Below, in pieces: positions 1 to 5,550 of a DNA stretch of 5,550 bases. This DNA is from Desulfobacterales bacterium (lineage in GTDB: Bacteria; Desulfobacterota; Desulfobacteria; Desulfobacterales; Desulfobacteraceae). Position numbers and translations under genes: made by a program. The DNA lies in NCBI GenBank assembly GCA_022361535.1, contig JAKSAU010001199.1:1-5550 (forward strand). Reading direction: 5' to 3'. Numbering within the stretch: the stretch's first letter is position 1; each line of letters opens with the position of its first letter. The notes under the pieces were generated by a model. It made no database searches. It was not told the origin of the DNA and was given only the letters and a program-made list of their open reading frames with translations.

Positions 1-122
1 GCGCCCTGTTCTTGAATCATCAGCGGATTGGGCCGGGTTTGGGCTGCTTCTTCCTCATCGGAAAAAGCCGGTGATGTAAAAGCTAGTAAAAGAATTGATA
101 AAAAAATGAATGTTCTGAACAT
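1..122 (-). CDS. Exported protein of unknown function, N-terminal fragment
   Basis: Only the first 40 codons are present; the gene continues past the left edge. The translation begins MFRTFIFLSILLLAFTSPAF and continues SDEEEAAQTRPNPLMIQEQG. This is a textbook Sec signal peptide: one Arg near the N-terminus, a hydrophobic core of about 12 residues rich in Leu, Ile and Phe, and a probable signal peptidase I site after Ala-Phe-Ser (about residue 21). There is no lipobox Cys, so a soluble periplasmic or secreted protein is likelier than a lipoprotein. The mature N-terminus is acidic, then Pro/Asn/Gln-rich. The start is fixed by AGGAG at 129-133, six bases upstream of the ATG at 122-120. A strong promoter lies about 80 bases further upstream. 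Too little of the mature protein is visible to name a family. Confidence 0.8.
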   Translation of the reverse strand, partial: MFRTFIFLSILLLAFTSPAFSDEEEAAQTRPNPLMIQEQG

Positions 123-201
123 ATGTTTCTCCTTTTGGAAACAGATTCGACCTTTTAGAGACGGTCTGAACGTATGCTAGATCCTGATTTTGATATTCAA
201 G

Positions 202-230
202 GATATAAATTTAGTGCCTTGTTTTGTCAA
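202..230 (-). promoter_or_regulatory. Sigma70-type promoter for the exported-protein gene
   Basis: Read on the minus strand, a perfect -35 hexamer TTGACA (230-225) is followed after exactly 17 bases by TATATC (207-202), a 4/6 match to TATAAT. The predicted transcription start is near 195, giving a leader of about 70 bases before the ATG at 122. A small inverted repeat, TTGATATTCAA (190-200), is centred on that predicted start and could be an operator, though it is short and the region is AT-rich. The promoter faces away from the reductase-like gene on the other strand. Confidence 0.65.
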
Positions 231-350
231 GAAAACTATTGCAGGGCCTGGTAAAAAACGAATATGGTGCTAAGGGGTGATAGGGTAGAAACCCGAATGG
301 GCTGATAAAATAATGTCCAATACGTTCTAATAGCGCAAGATAGTAATGCA

Positions 351-379
351 TGACTATACTCAATCAGTTTTACAGGTGA
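351..379 (+). promoter_or_regulatory. Weak -10 element and ribosome binding site of the reductase-like gene
   Basis: TATACT at 355-360 matches the -10 consensus at 5 of 6 positions and would start transcription about 20 bases before the ATG at 387. No acceptable -35 hexamer is seen 16-18 bases upstream, so the promoter assignment is tentative. The ribosome binding site is better supported: AGGTGA at 374-379, seven bases before the ATG. The rest of the divergent intergenic region (123-386) holds the opposite promoter and a trivial 4-bp hairpin at 283-294, with nothing else I can support. Confidence 0.3.
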
Positions 380-386
380 TGATACT

Positions 387-1415
387 ATGGATAATGAAAA
401 CAGGTCATTGAAAATAGCTGTTGTGGGTGCTGGGGCTGTCGGCGGTATTTGTGCAGCAATGATTGCAAAGGCAGGATATGATGTGCAGGTGGTTGTCAGA
501 CGCGAGGAGCAGGCTGTCGCCACAAAGGAAAAAGGAATCCGGGTCACAGGGATCAAAGGTGAAGTGATCGTTCCTGTCGATGCGGTCTGTGGTGCCGGAG
601 CAATGGCTGAAGACCGGGACCTGGTATTATTGGGGGTAAAGGCTACGGCTTTGGCTGAGGCGGCTCAACTGATAGAGGGGCGCATAAGTTCCCAAACCAT
701 GGTCGTGTCCTTGCAAAACGGGTTTTGCGAAGATTTTTTAGGCAGTATACTGGGGCGCGAACGAGTTATCGGATGTGTTACCGGGTGGGGCGCTACCATG
801 CACGGGGACAGGGACTTTGAAATGACCTCTACCGGTGATTTCATTATAGGAAATATTGACAACCAACCGGACCCGAGACTGGAACAGGTTCGTGAGGTGC
901 TCAATCATGTCCTTGAAACTAAAATTTCAAACAACATCACGGGCAGCCTCTATTCCAAGCTGATCATAAACTCCTGTATCACCTCTGTAGGGGCACTGTG
1001 CGGCCTTTATTTAGGCCAGATGCTGGCAAGAAAACAAGCTCGCTTGATTTTTTTGGCCGTTATGGAGGAAGCTATGGCTGTGGCAGCAGCCATGGAACTC
1101 CAGGTTGAGGTTTTCGCAGGTAAACTGGACTATTATACATTCTGCGGTAATAAAGGGTGGCTGTCTGGTATCAAACGCCATGCCTTTTTACGAGTCCTTG
1201 GATTCAAATACCGCCGGCTTAAGTCTTCCAGTCTCCAGTCTCTTGAACGTGGGCAAAGAACAGAAATTGACTATCTGACAGGGTATATTACTGCCAAAGG
1301 GGCTGAGTATGGTGTGCCCACGCCGGTCAATGATCAGATCCAGGATATGGTCCATGCCATAGAACAAAAGACACTTACTATTTCCCCTGAAAATATCAAG
1401 AGGATACATCTATAA
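387..1415 (+). CDS. Ketopantoate reductase (PanE/ApbA) family protein
   Basis: Predicted cytoplasmic NADP(H)-dependent oxidoreductase. The family's best-known reaction is reduction of 2-dehydropantoate to pantoate in coenzyme A synthesis. The N-terminal Rossmann fold has GAGAVGG at residues 14-20, a basic pair at R38-R39 after the second strand (suited to NADPH), VKA at 84-86 and QNG at 110-112. The C-terminal helical domain has K191 and N195 in SKLIINS, S281, and RGQRTEID with E293; these correspond to the catalytic Lys, substrate-binding Asn and Ser, and C-terminal Glu of E. coli PanE. GVPTPVND near residue 309 is also typical. At 342 residues it is longer than the usual 290-310. K191 to E293 spans 102 residues against 80 between K176 and E256 in E. 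coli, so about 22 extra residues lie around 250-280, in a Gly/Lys/Arg-rich stretch. No panB, panC or panD is adjacent, so another 2-keto acid substrate is possible. The family is secure, the exact substrate is not, and I give no symbol. The ATG at 387 is supported by AGGTGA seven bases upstream. Confidence 0.88.
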   Translation: MDNENRSLKIAVVGAGAVGGICAAMIAKAGYDVQVVVRREEQAVATKEKGIRVTGIKGEVIVPVDAVCGAGAMAEDRDLVLLGVKATALAEAAQLIEGRISSQTMVVSLQNGFCEDFLGSILGRERVIGCVTGWGATMHGDRDFEMTSTGDFIIGNIDNQPDPRLEQVREVLNHVLETKISNNITGSLYSKLIINSCITSVGALCGLYLGQMLARKQARLIFLAVMEEAMAVAAAMELQVEVFAGKLDYYTFCGNKGWLSGIKRHAFLRVLGFKYRRLKSSSLQSLERGQRTEIDYLTGYITAKGAEYGVPTPVNDQIQDMVHAIEQKTLTISPENIKRIHL

Positions 1416-1465
1416 CAAGTCTCAAAACAAATTTCCGATTGGCCTGGTGAACAAGGGTATCCCAT

Positions 1466-1553
1466 ATAACAAAAACCGGCTCGTTAGTTCTAAGAAGCGG
1501 CTGCCGAATTTTTTTAAAAAATGTGTCAGCCGTTTCTTAGGACAAATGAGCCG
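1466..1553 (-). terminator. Long hairpin terminator after proA (77-bp imperfect palindrome)
   Basis: An imperfect palindrome covers 1477-1553, centred on base 1515. The core stem pairs 1490-1503 with 1527-1540 (13 of 14 Watson-Crick, one G-T), and the outer stem pairs 1477-1489 with 1541-1553 (10 Watson-Crick pairs, two G-T, one A-A). The centre is an A/T palindrome in the same register (1508-1522). On the minus strand the stem is followed, after one base, by TTTTTGTTATAT (1475-1464), a normal U-tract for Rho-independent termination of proBA transcripts, and it begins about 50 bases after the proA stop. On the plus strand there is no U-run after the hairpin, so termination of the convergent gene is less certain. 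A separate perfect 12-bp palindrome, TATCCATGGATA, lies at 1555-1566. No gene is seen in 1416-1604. Confidence 0.7.
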
Positions 1554-1604
1554 ATATCCATGGATACGATTACACCTTTGGCACAGCTTTTTTGAAACGC
1601 CTGG

Positions 1605-2861
1605 TCAGGTCCGTACCTGTCCGTCTCCCCATGCGACAAACTTGGTGGTTGTCAGTTCTTTGATACCCATGGGGCCGTAGGCGTGAAGTTTTGAGGTGGA
1701 TATGCCTATTTCAGCTCCCAGCCCCAGCTGGCCACCATCATTGAATCGTGTAGAGGCATTGACAATAACCAGGGACGCATCCACCTCCCTGATAAATCGC
1801 CTGGAACGATTGTAATCGCTTGTTACGATAGCTTCCGTATGATTGGATCCGTAAGCTGCAATATGGGCCATGGCATCGTCCATATCTTTTACAACCTTTA
1901 CGGCCAAAATAAGATCAAGATATTCCATGTCCCAGTCTTCTTGGGTGGCTGTAACCGCATCCGGTAACATGCTGCAGGTTTTGTCACATCCCCTTAAGCT
2001 GACCCCGGCATTTGCTAATGCTTTGGCAGCCATGGGCAGAAAAGTTACTGCAATATCTTCATGGACGAGAAGGGTTTCCAGGGCATTGCATACACCGGGC
2101 CGTTGGGCTTTTGCATTGACCACAATATCAACAGCCATTTCAAGGTCTGCTCGGTCATCCACATAGGCGTGGCAGACCCCTTTGTAATGTTTGAGCACAG
2201 GGATGGAAGACGCTTCTACCACAAACCTTATCAACCCTTCTCCTCCTCTTGGGATGATCAGGTCGATGTACTCTTCTTGCTTGAGCATAATGTTGACAGC
2301 TTCCCGGTCAGCCGTAGGAATCACCTGGACAGCTTTAGCAGGCAGCCCTGCTTCTACCATACCCTGTTCAATGATCTTAGCCAGTGCCTGGTTGGAATGG
2401 ATGGCTTCGGAACCGCCTCTTAAAATTACTGCGTTACCGGCTTTAAGGCACAAGCCTGCTGCATCAACGGTTACATTGGGCCTGGATTCATAGATGATCC
2501 CAATGACGCCAAGGGGGATACGCATTTTAGCCATTTCAAGGCCGTTTGGACGGATGGATGAATCGGTCAGGGTGCCGACGGGATCATCCAGTCCTGCAAC
2601 AAATTCAAGTCCTTCTGCCATACCGGACAACACATTGTCTGTTATGGTCAGGCGGTCAATCATGGCATCAGATAATCCGTTTTCACGTCCTGCAGCCACA
2701 TCTTTTTCATTTTCCGCCTGTATGGCATCTTTGTTTTCTAAAAGCTTTGCAGCAATCATTTTAAGAGCGTGGTTTTTTTTCTTAGAGGACAAAGTCGCCA
2801 TGATGCGTGCTGACGCCCTGGCATCTTTGGTAATGTCAATAACCTGGGTTTCTAAAGACAT
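1605..2861 (-). CDS. proA: Glutamate-5-semialdehyde dehydrogenase (gamma-glutamyl phosphate reductase)
   Basis: Second step of proline synthesis from glutamate: NADPH-dependent reduction of L-glutamyl 5-phosphate to glutamate 5-semialdehyde, in the cytoplasm. The protein is 418 residues, the normal ProA length, and colinear with the family throughout. Diagnostic segments are [17 protein letters not shown] near 115, LRGGSEA near 147, IPRGGEGLI near 203, the catalytic Cys258 in [22 protein letters not shown] near 337, and the C-terminal [15 protein letters not shown] with [13 protein letters not shown] start at 2888 would overlap the proB stop as TAATG, but no Shine-Dalgarno precedes it. The ATG at 2861 has AAAGGAGAT upstream and yields the standard MSLE-type N-terminus, so I prefer it. 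The gene lies 26 bases downstream of proB on the same strand, so co-transcription is expected. A long hairpin terminator follows. No truncation or missing key residue is seen. Confidence 0.96.
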   Translation of the reverse strand: MSLETQVIDITKDARASARIMATLSSKKKNHALKMIAAKLLENKDAIQAENEKDVAAGRENGLSDAMIDRLTITDNVLSGMAEGLEFVAGLDDPVGTLTDSSIRPNGLEMAKMRIPLGVIGIIYESRPNVTVDAAGLCLKAGNAVILRGGSEAIHSNQALAKIIEQGMVEAGLPAKAVQVIPTADREAVNIMLKQEEYIDLIIPRGGEGLIRFVVEASSIPVLKHYKGVCHAYVDDRADLEMAVDIVVNAKAQRPGVCNALETLLVHEDIAVTFLPMAAKALANAGVSLRGCDKTCSMLPDAVTATQEDWDMEYLDLILAVKVVKDMDDAMAHIAAYGSNHTEAIVTSDYNRSRRFIREVDASLVIVNASTRFNDGGQLGLGAEIGISTSKLHAYGPMGIKELTTTKFVAWGDGQVRT

Positions 2862-2870
2862 AATATTTTG

Positions 2871-2879
2871 ATCTCCTTT
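2871..2879 (-). promoter_or_regulatory. Ribosome binding site of proA
   Basis: On the minus strand AAAGGAGAT occupies 2879-2871, with its AGGAG core at 2877-2873, 11 bases before the ATG at 2861. The spacing is slightly long but the match to the anti-Shine-Dalgarno sequence is strong, and no equivalent site precedes the ATG at 2888. It therefore decides the start codon and places the site in the 26-base proB-proA gap. Confidence 0.7.
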
Positions 2880-2887
2880 GTGACCCA

Positions 2888-4042
2888 TTAAGATTGGGTG
2901 GTATCCGGATAAGCTGTGATCATAAGGTTATCCCTGTGGATGACCTCGTCATAGGATCTGAACCCTAAACGTTCTTTGATCTGTTTTGTTTTACACCCCA
3001 TGATTTTTAAAATATCCGAGGCACTGTAGTTAACCAGGCCCATGCCCAGCACTTCTTTCTCCTCAGAGACAAATTCAACAGGATCACCCACTTCAAAATA
3101 ATCCTGAACCCGTGTTATTCCTGATGGTAAAAGGCTTTTGCCTTGTTCTAACACAGCTTTTTGTGCGCCTTGGTCAATGGTAATCTGCCCCTTGGCCTGG
3201 AGGGTGAGGCCAATCCAGTTTTTCCTGGACGCGGCCTTTTGTTTTTTAGGAACAAAGTAGGTGCCGGTATATTCATTTGATGCAATTTTGATCAATATCT
3301 CCGGCTCCAGGCCGCAGGCAATGATCATGGGAATACCTGCTGACGTAAGTTTCTTGGCTGCAGAGATTTTAGTGCCCATGCCGCCGGTGCCCAAAGGTCC
3401 GGCTATTTTTCCGGCCATGGCTTCGATATCTTTTCCCATGGTGGCCACTTCTTTTATCAGTTCGGCATCTTCATGAATTCGCGGGTCTTTATTGTAAAGG
3501 CCGCCGATGTCTGTCAGGTTGATCATAAGATCCGCCCCCATGAGAAGGGTAATCATAGCGCCCAGGTTGTCATTGTCTCCGAACTGAAGGGATTTCACCG
3601 CCACGGTATCATTCTCGTTGATAATGGGCAGTACGTTCCACTCCAGTAATGTGTTGATGGTATTCCTGGCGTTCAGATACCTGACCCGATCGCACAAGTC
3701 CCCCCGTGTTAAAAGGATTTGCGCCACTTTTCTACCGCAATGTTCCAGGGATTTTTCCCACTCACGAATCAAATCGGCCTGCCCGATGGCGGATACTGCC
3801 TGGCGCTTTGGGGTTTCCGAAGGCCGTTTACCTAAACCTATTTTTGTAACGCCTGCGGCCATGGCACCTGATGACACTAAAATAACCTCAAGGCCTTTGT
3901 CATGTAAGGCGCAGATCTGGTTTGTAATGCTATTGATGATATCCAGGTTAAGGCTGTTTTCCCTGGTTAAAACCCCGGAACCCACTTTAACAACGATACG
4001 TTTACAGGCAGACAGGGTTGAAAATTGCTGGCTTGTACTCAT
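2888..4042 (-). CDS. proB: Glutamate 5-kinase with C-terminal PUA domain
   Basis: First and committed step of proline synthesis: ATP-dependent phosphorylation of glutamate to L-glutamyl 5-phosphate, in the cytoplasm. The protein has 384 residues; the family is usually about 365-380. The amino acid kinase domain (roughly 13-260) shows KVGSG at 19-23, SSGAMAAG near 57 (glutamate site), NENDTV near 142, FGDNDNLGA near 154, [13 protein letters not shown] near 176 and GTGGMGTK at 218-225 (nucleotide loop). A PUA domain follows (about 276-373) with [17 protein letters not shown] and [10 protein letters not shown]. In E. coli the ProB kinase is feedback-inhibited by proline, and this enzyme may be too; that is family knowledge, not visible here. 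A TTG at 4060 is in frame, but the ATG at 4042 has GGAG (4054-4051) eight bases upstream and gives a natural N-terminus, so I chose it. proA follows after 26 bases. Confidence 0.95.
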   Translation of the reverse strand: MSTSQQFSTLSACKRIVVKVGSGVLTRENSLNLDIINSITNQICALHDKGLEVILVSSGAMAAGVTKIGLGKRPSETPKRQAVSAIGQADLIREWEKSLEHCGRKVAQILLTRGDLCDRVRYLNARNTINTLLEWNVLPIINENDTVAVKSLQFGDNDNLGAMITLLMGADLMINLTDIGGLYNKDPRIHEDAELIKEVATMGKDIEAMAGKIAGPLGTGGMGTKISAAKKLTSAGIPMIIACGLEPEILIKIASNEYTGTYFVPKKQKAASRKNWIGLTLQAKGQITIDQGAQKAVLEQGKSLLPSGITRVQDYFEVGDPVEFVSEEKEVLGMGLVNYSASDILKIMGCKTKQIKERLGFRSYDEVIHRDNLMITAYPDTTQS

Positions 4043-4098
4043 TTTCCTTTCTCCGGCCAATGATGACTAAAAAGTGATAAATAAAAATGGAAAGAATG

Positions 4099-4116
4099 GC
4101 CTTCCACAATGAAGGC
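4099..4116. repeat. Short hairpin in the proB leader
   Basis: GCCTTC (4099-4104) and GAAGGC (4111-4116) form a perfect 6-bp stem around a 6-base loop, 57 bases upstream of the proB ATG. No U-run follows directly on the minus strand, although a T-rich stretch (CATTCTTTCCATTTTTATTTATC) does. It may shape the proB 5' leader, but I see no leader peptide or alternative pairing that would make it an attenuator. The function is unknown. Confidence 0.35.
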
Positions 4117-4118
4117 AA

Positions 4119-4147
4119 AAATTAAACCATACTTTCGGGGAATGCAA
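4119..4147 (-). promoter_or_regulatory. Tentative proB promoter
   Basis: On the minus strand TTGCAT (4147-4142) can serve as a -35 element. Two overlapping -10 candidates follow: TTTAAT (4126-4121, 5/6 match but only 15 bases of spacing) and TAATTT (4124-4119, 3/6 match with 17-base spacing). Transcription would start near 4113 and give a leader of about 70 bases containing the 4099-4116 hairpin. The region is AT-rich, so chance matches are likely. A promoter somewhere in 4043-4202 is plausible because the gap to the upstream gene is 160 bases. Confidence 0.3.
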
Positions 4148-4148
4148 G

Positions 4149-4178
4149 AACAGATTTACTGAGCAAGTTGAATCTGTT
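4149..4178. repeat. Perfect 8-bp inverted repeat between the SNF2 gene and proB
   Basis: AACAGATT (4149-4156) and AATCTGTT (4171-4178) are exact reverse complements separated by 14 bases. The repeat begins 24 bases after the SNF2 stop codon and lies just upstream of the tentative proB promoter. On the minus strand it is followed by CTTGCATTCC, a poor U-tract, so it is at best a weak terminator for the SNF2 transcript. An operator for proB is an alternative. On sequence alone I cannot choose. Confidence 0.45.
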
Positions 4179-4202
4179 AGACAATATTTTTTTGAACCTA
4201 CG

Positions 4203-5550
4203 CTAATTCAGGTTTTTTGGTAGTTTAAAGGACAAGTTTACCTGACCCGTCTTAGGATCAATAGAAATTTCCCTGTTCTCGATTTCCTTGATTTTTTTAC
4301 CTGTGGCGATCTCAGCCAGGCCTGTAACAAAATCCAGCCCTGAGTTAAGTACTTTCTCAAGCTTTTGGGAATCAGAAAGCGGCAGGCTTGGTGATCCTTC
4401 TTCCACACCACTCCGGTCGGGTTGTGTCATACCTTCAGGGAATAAAAGGTATGGATCTTCTTCAGGGATATCCTGCAGCCGGGGACCTGTGCCAAGCGGC
4501 AGAAGGTCTGTACCTAGAAGACGTCTGAGCTGGTCTGCCATGATCTGACGGTCCTGGTTGTCCATTTGTTCGTTGTTAACACCTGTTTCAAAAAATTCCG
4601 TAAACAGATCCGGATAGGTTTCAAAACCTGAGAAGATCCGTTCTTCAATACTGCCGGTTCCGATCAGGTTAATAATATGACTGGTTTGGGGCTCATCTTT
4701 TTCCGGGGAAGTTGACTCCGTGTTTTTGCCTGTGAGCACTGTCTTGCGCCTATTCATCTGCTCCGGGGTCCAAGGTAGCTCCACATTAACCATACACCTG
4801 GCGCCGGATAGATCCAATCCACCGGCACCGGCATCTGTTGTGAGAAAAACCGGGCAGTTCTCATCCCTTAAAAACTGTTCTGCCATTGTATGCCGTTTTG
4901 CATCAGGGGTTTTGCCCGACACCTCAACAAACCCTATCCCGGCTTCGGACAGGTGGCGGGCCACAAGGAATGTCATGGCAGTCCACTCACTGAAAATGAT
5001 CATTTTACGTTGGTTCTGAACGACCACCTCGTCTATGATGGTGGACAGTTCACGCAGTTTAGGTGATACCTGGGTCTCCCGGTCGACAAGAAAGGTGGAA
5101 TTGGCTACCATGCGCATACGCAGAACCAGGGTCTGGATCTGTCTAAAATCCATGGGGGTTAGAATTTTTTTGCCCAACAGTTCTGAAAGACGCTCTGCAT
5201 AGGTGGTGTGGCGCTGCTGCTGCTCAGGGGCCAGATCAATATAATAGGTGTTGGTCACTGTGTCCGGCAATTGTTCAATCACATCTTCCCAAGTCCGCCG
5301 GATCAGGATGTCTGTCATTTTTCTCTGGAGCATGTCCAGGTTTTTATAGCCTGAGATATTGGTTTTGGCTGTTTTGGGAACGAGAAAATGGTCAGCTGCA
5401 AACTTCCAAAGCGGGGTGAACTTAAAGGGGTCTATAAACTGGACAATGGAGTATAAATCCTCCGGCTTGTTTTCAAGGGGGGTGCCGGTTAAAACAATGG
5501 CGTGTTTTTTGGGTAACCGTTTTACTGCTTCTGCTGTCCGGGTTGAAAAA
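4203..5550 (-). CDS. SNF2-family helicase-like ATPase, C-terminal part
   Basis: DNA-stimulated ATPase of the SNF2/Swi2 group, a superfamily 2 protein expected to translocate on duplex DNA or remodel protein-DNA complexes. The frame is open to the right edge; 448 residues are visible, starting inside the first RecA-like domain, and Walker A and the DEAH-type box lie outside. Fragment positions: motif III LTGTPLEN at 20-27, then DLYSIVQFIDP; MTDILIRRTWEDV near 78; motif IV KMIIFSEWTAM at 182-192; motif V TTDAGAGGLDL at 237-247; VNVELPW at 254-260; SIEERI at 300-305. Motif VI is abnormal: where QRxGRxHRxGQ is expected the protein has QMNRRKTVLTGK (264-275), then a polar Ser/Thr/Glu/Lys/Pro-rich insertion of about 11 residues before SHIINLIGTGSIEERI. 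The C-terminal 140 residues are acidic and Pro-rich, ending in a Lys/Asp/Asn-rich tail I do not recognise. No internal Met is a credible start. The family is secure; the cellular role (repair, transcription recycling, defence) cannot be told from this part. Confidence 0.9.
   Translation of the reverse strand, partial: FSTRTAEAVKRLPKKHAIVLTGTPLENKPEDLYSIVQFIDPFKFTPLWKFAADHFLVPKTAKTNISGYKNLDMLQRKMTDILIRRTWEDVIEQLPDTVTNTYYIDLAPEQQQRHTTYAERLSELLGKKILTPMDFRQIQTLVLRMRMVANSTFLVDRETQVSPKLRELSTIIDEVVVQNQRKMIIFSEWTAMTFLVARHLSEAGIGFVEVSGKTPDAKRHTMAEQFLRDENCPVFLTTDAGAGGLDLSGARCMVNVELPWTPEQMNRRKTVLTGKNTESTSPEKDEPQTSHIINLIGTGSIEERIFSGFETYPDLFTEFFETGVNNEQMDNQDRQIMADQLRRLLGTDLLPLGTGPRLQDIPEEDPYLLFPEGMTQPDRSGVEEGSPSLPLSDSQKLEKVLNSGLDFVTGLAEIATGKKIKEIENREISIDPKTGQVNLSFKLPKNLN

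Noticed and set aside
241..300. Possible riboswitch ahead of the reductase-like gene, suggested by the GGGT-AGAA-ACCC hairpin
   Set aside because: It is a single 4-bp stem with no conserved aptamer core that I recognise, and it probably lies upstream of the best candidate transcription start.
236..556. Minus-strand open frame of 106 codons across the start of the reductase-like gene
   Set aside because: It overlaps a clear PanE/ApbA gene, has Ser/Thr/Pro-rich shadow composition, and shows no ribosome binding site or recognisable domain.
1477..1553. Possible integron attC site, because the palindrome contains GTTAG and a CTAAG motif
   Set aside because: The GTTAG lies in the left arm without the matching outer RYYYAAC/GTTRRRY boxes in attC order, the arms are nearly fully paired without the extrahelical bases of attC, and no integrase or cassette is nearby.
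1447..1680. Plus-strand open frame of 77 codons through the convergent intergenic region
   Set aside because: It reads straight through the palindrome and into the 3' end of proA, has no Shine-Dalgarno site, and shows no recognisable motif.
1870..2871. Several plus-strand open frames opposite proA (1870-2166, 2061-2423, 2494-2871)
   Set aside because: All are antisense to a well-conserved proA and have the biased composition of reverse-frame shadows.
4203..5333. SNF2 gene starting at the Met at 5333
   Set aside because: The frame is open upstream to the window edge and encodes motif III (LTGTPLEN) and adjoining conserved residues, so that Met is internal and the gene is truncated by the window.

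Overview
The window looks like ordinary chromosomal DNA from a bacterium of moderate G+C content. The style of the proteins (an SNF2-family ATPase, a PUA-containing ProB, an atypical ketopantoate-reductase homologue) reminds me of sulfate-reducing Desulfobacterota such as Desulfobacterales. That placement is an impression from family resemblance and was not tested. There are no rRNA or tRNA genes, CRISPR arrays, transposases or integrases.

Layout, left to right. (1) At 1-122, on the minus strand, lies the first 40 codons of an exported protein with a clear signal peptide, running off the left edge. A good sigma70-type promoter for it sits at 202-230. (2) At 387-1415, on the plus strand and divergent from the first gene, is a complete 342-residue member of the PanE/ApbA ketopantoate reductase family with an extra basic stretch in its C-terminal domain. 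(3) At 1416-1604 is a convergent intergenic region built around a 77-bp imperfect palindrome (1477-1553), most simply a terminator for the proline operon. (4) At 1605-4042, on the minus strand, are proB and proA in that transcriptional order, separated by 26 bases. (5) At 4043-4202 is a 160-base leader with two short hairpins and a tentative promoter. (6) At 4203-5550, on the minus strand, is the C-terminal 448 residues of an SNF2-family helicase-like ATPase entering from the right edge.

How the genes work together. ProB phosphorylates glutamate and ProA reduces the glutamyl phosphate to glutamate semialdehyde. This cyclises to pyrroline-5-carboxylate, and proC, which would complete proline synthesis, is not in the window. 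The SNF2 gene points the same way as proBA but is separated by 160 bases, and I see no functional link. The ketopantoate-reductase-like gene has no pantothenate neighbours, so its substrate is uncertain.

I did not find a clear new multi-gene system. The most unusual items are the SNF2 protein's abnormal motif VI, where an adjacent reading frame carries an AHR motif near the expected position, and the long palindrome between the convergent genes, whose non-Watson-Crick G-T pairs all suit plus-strand RNA.
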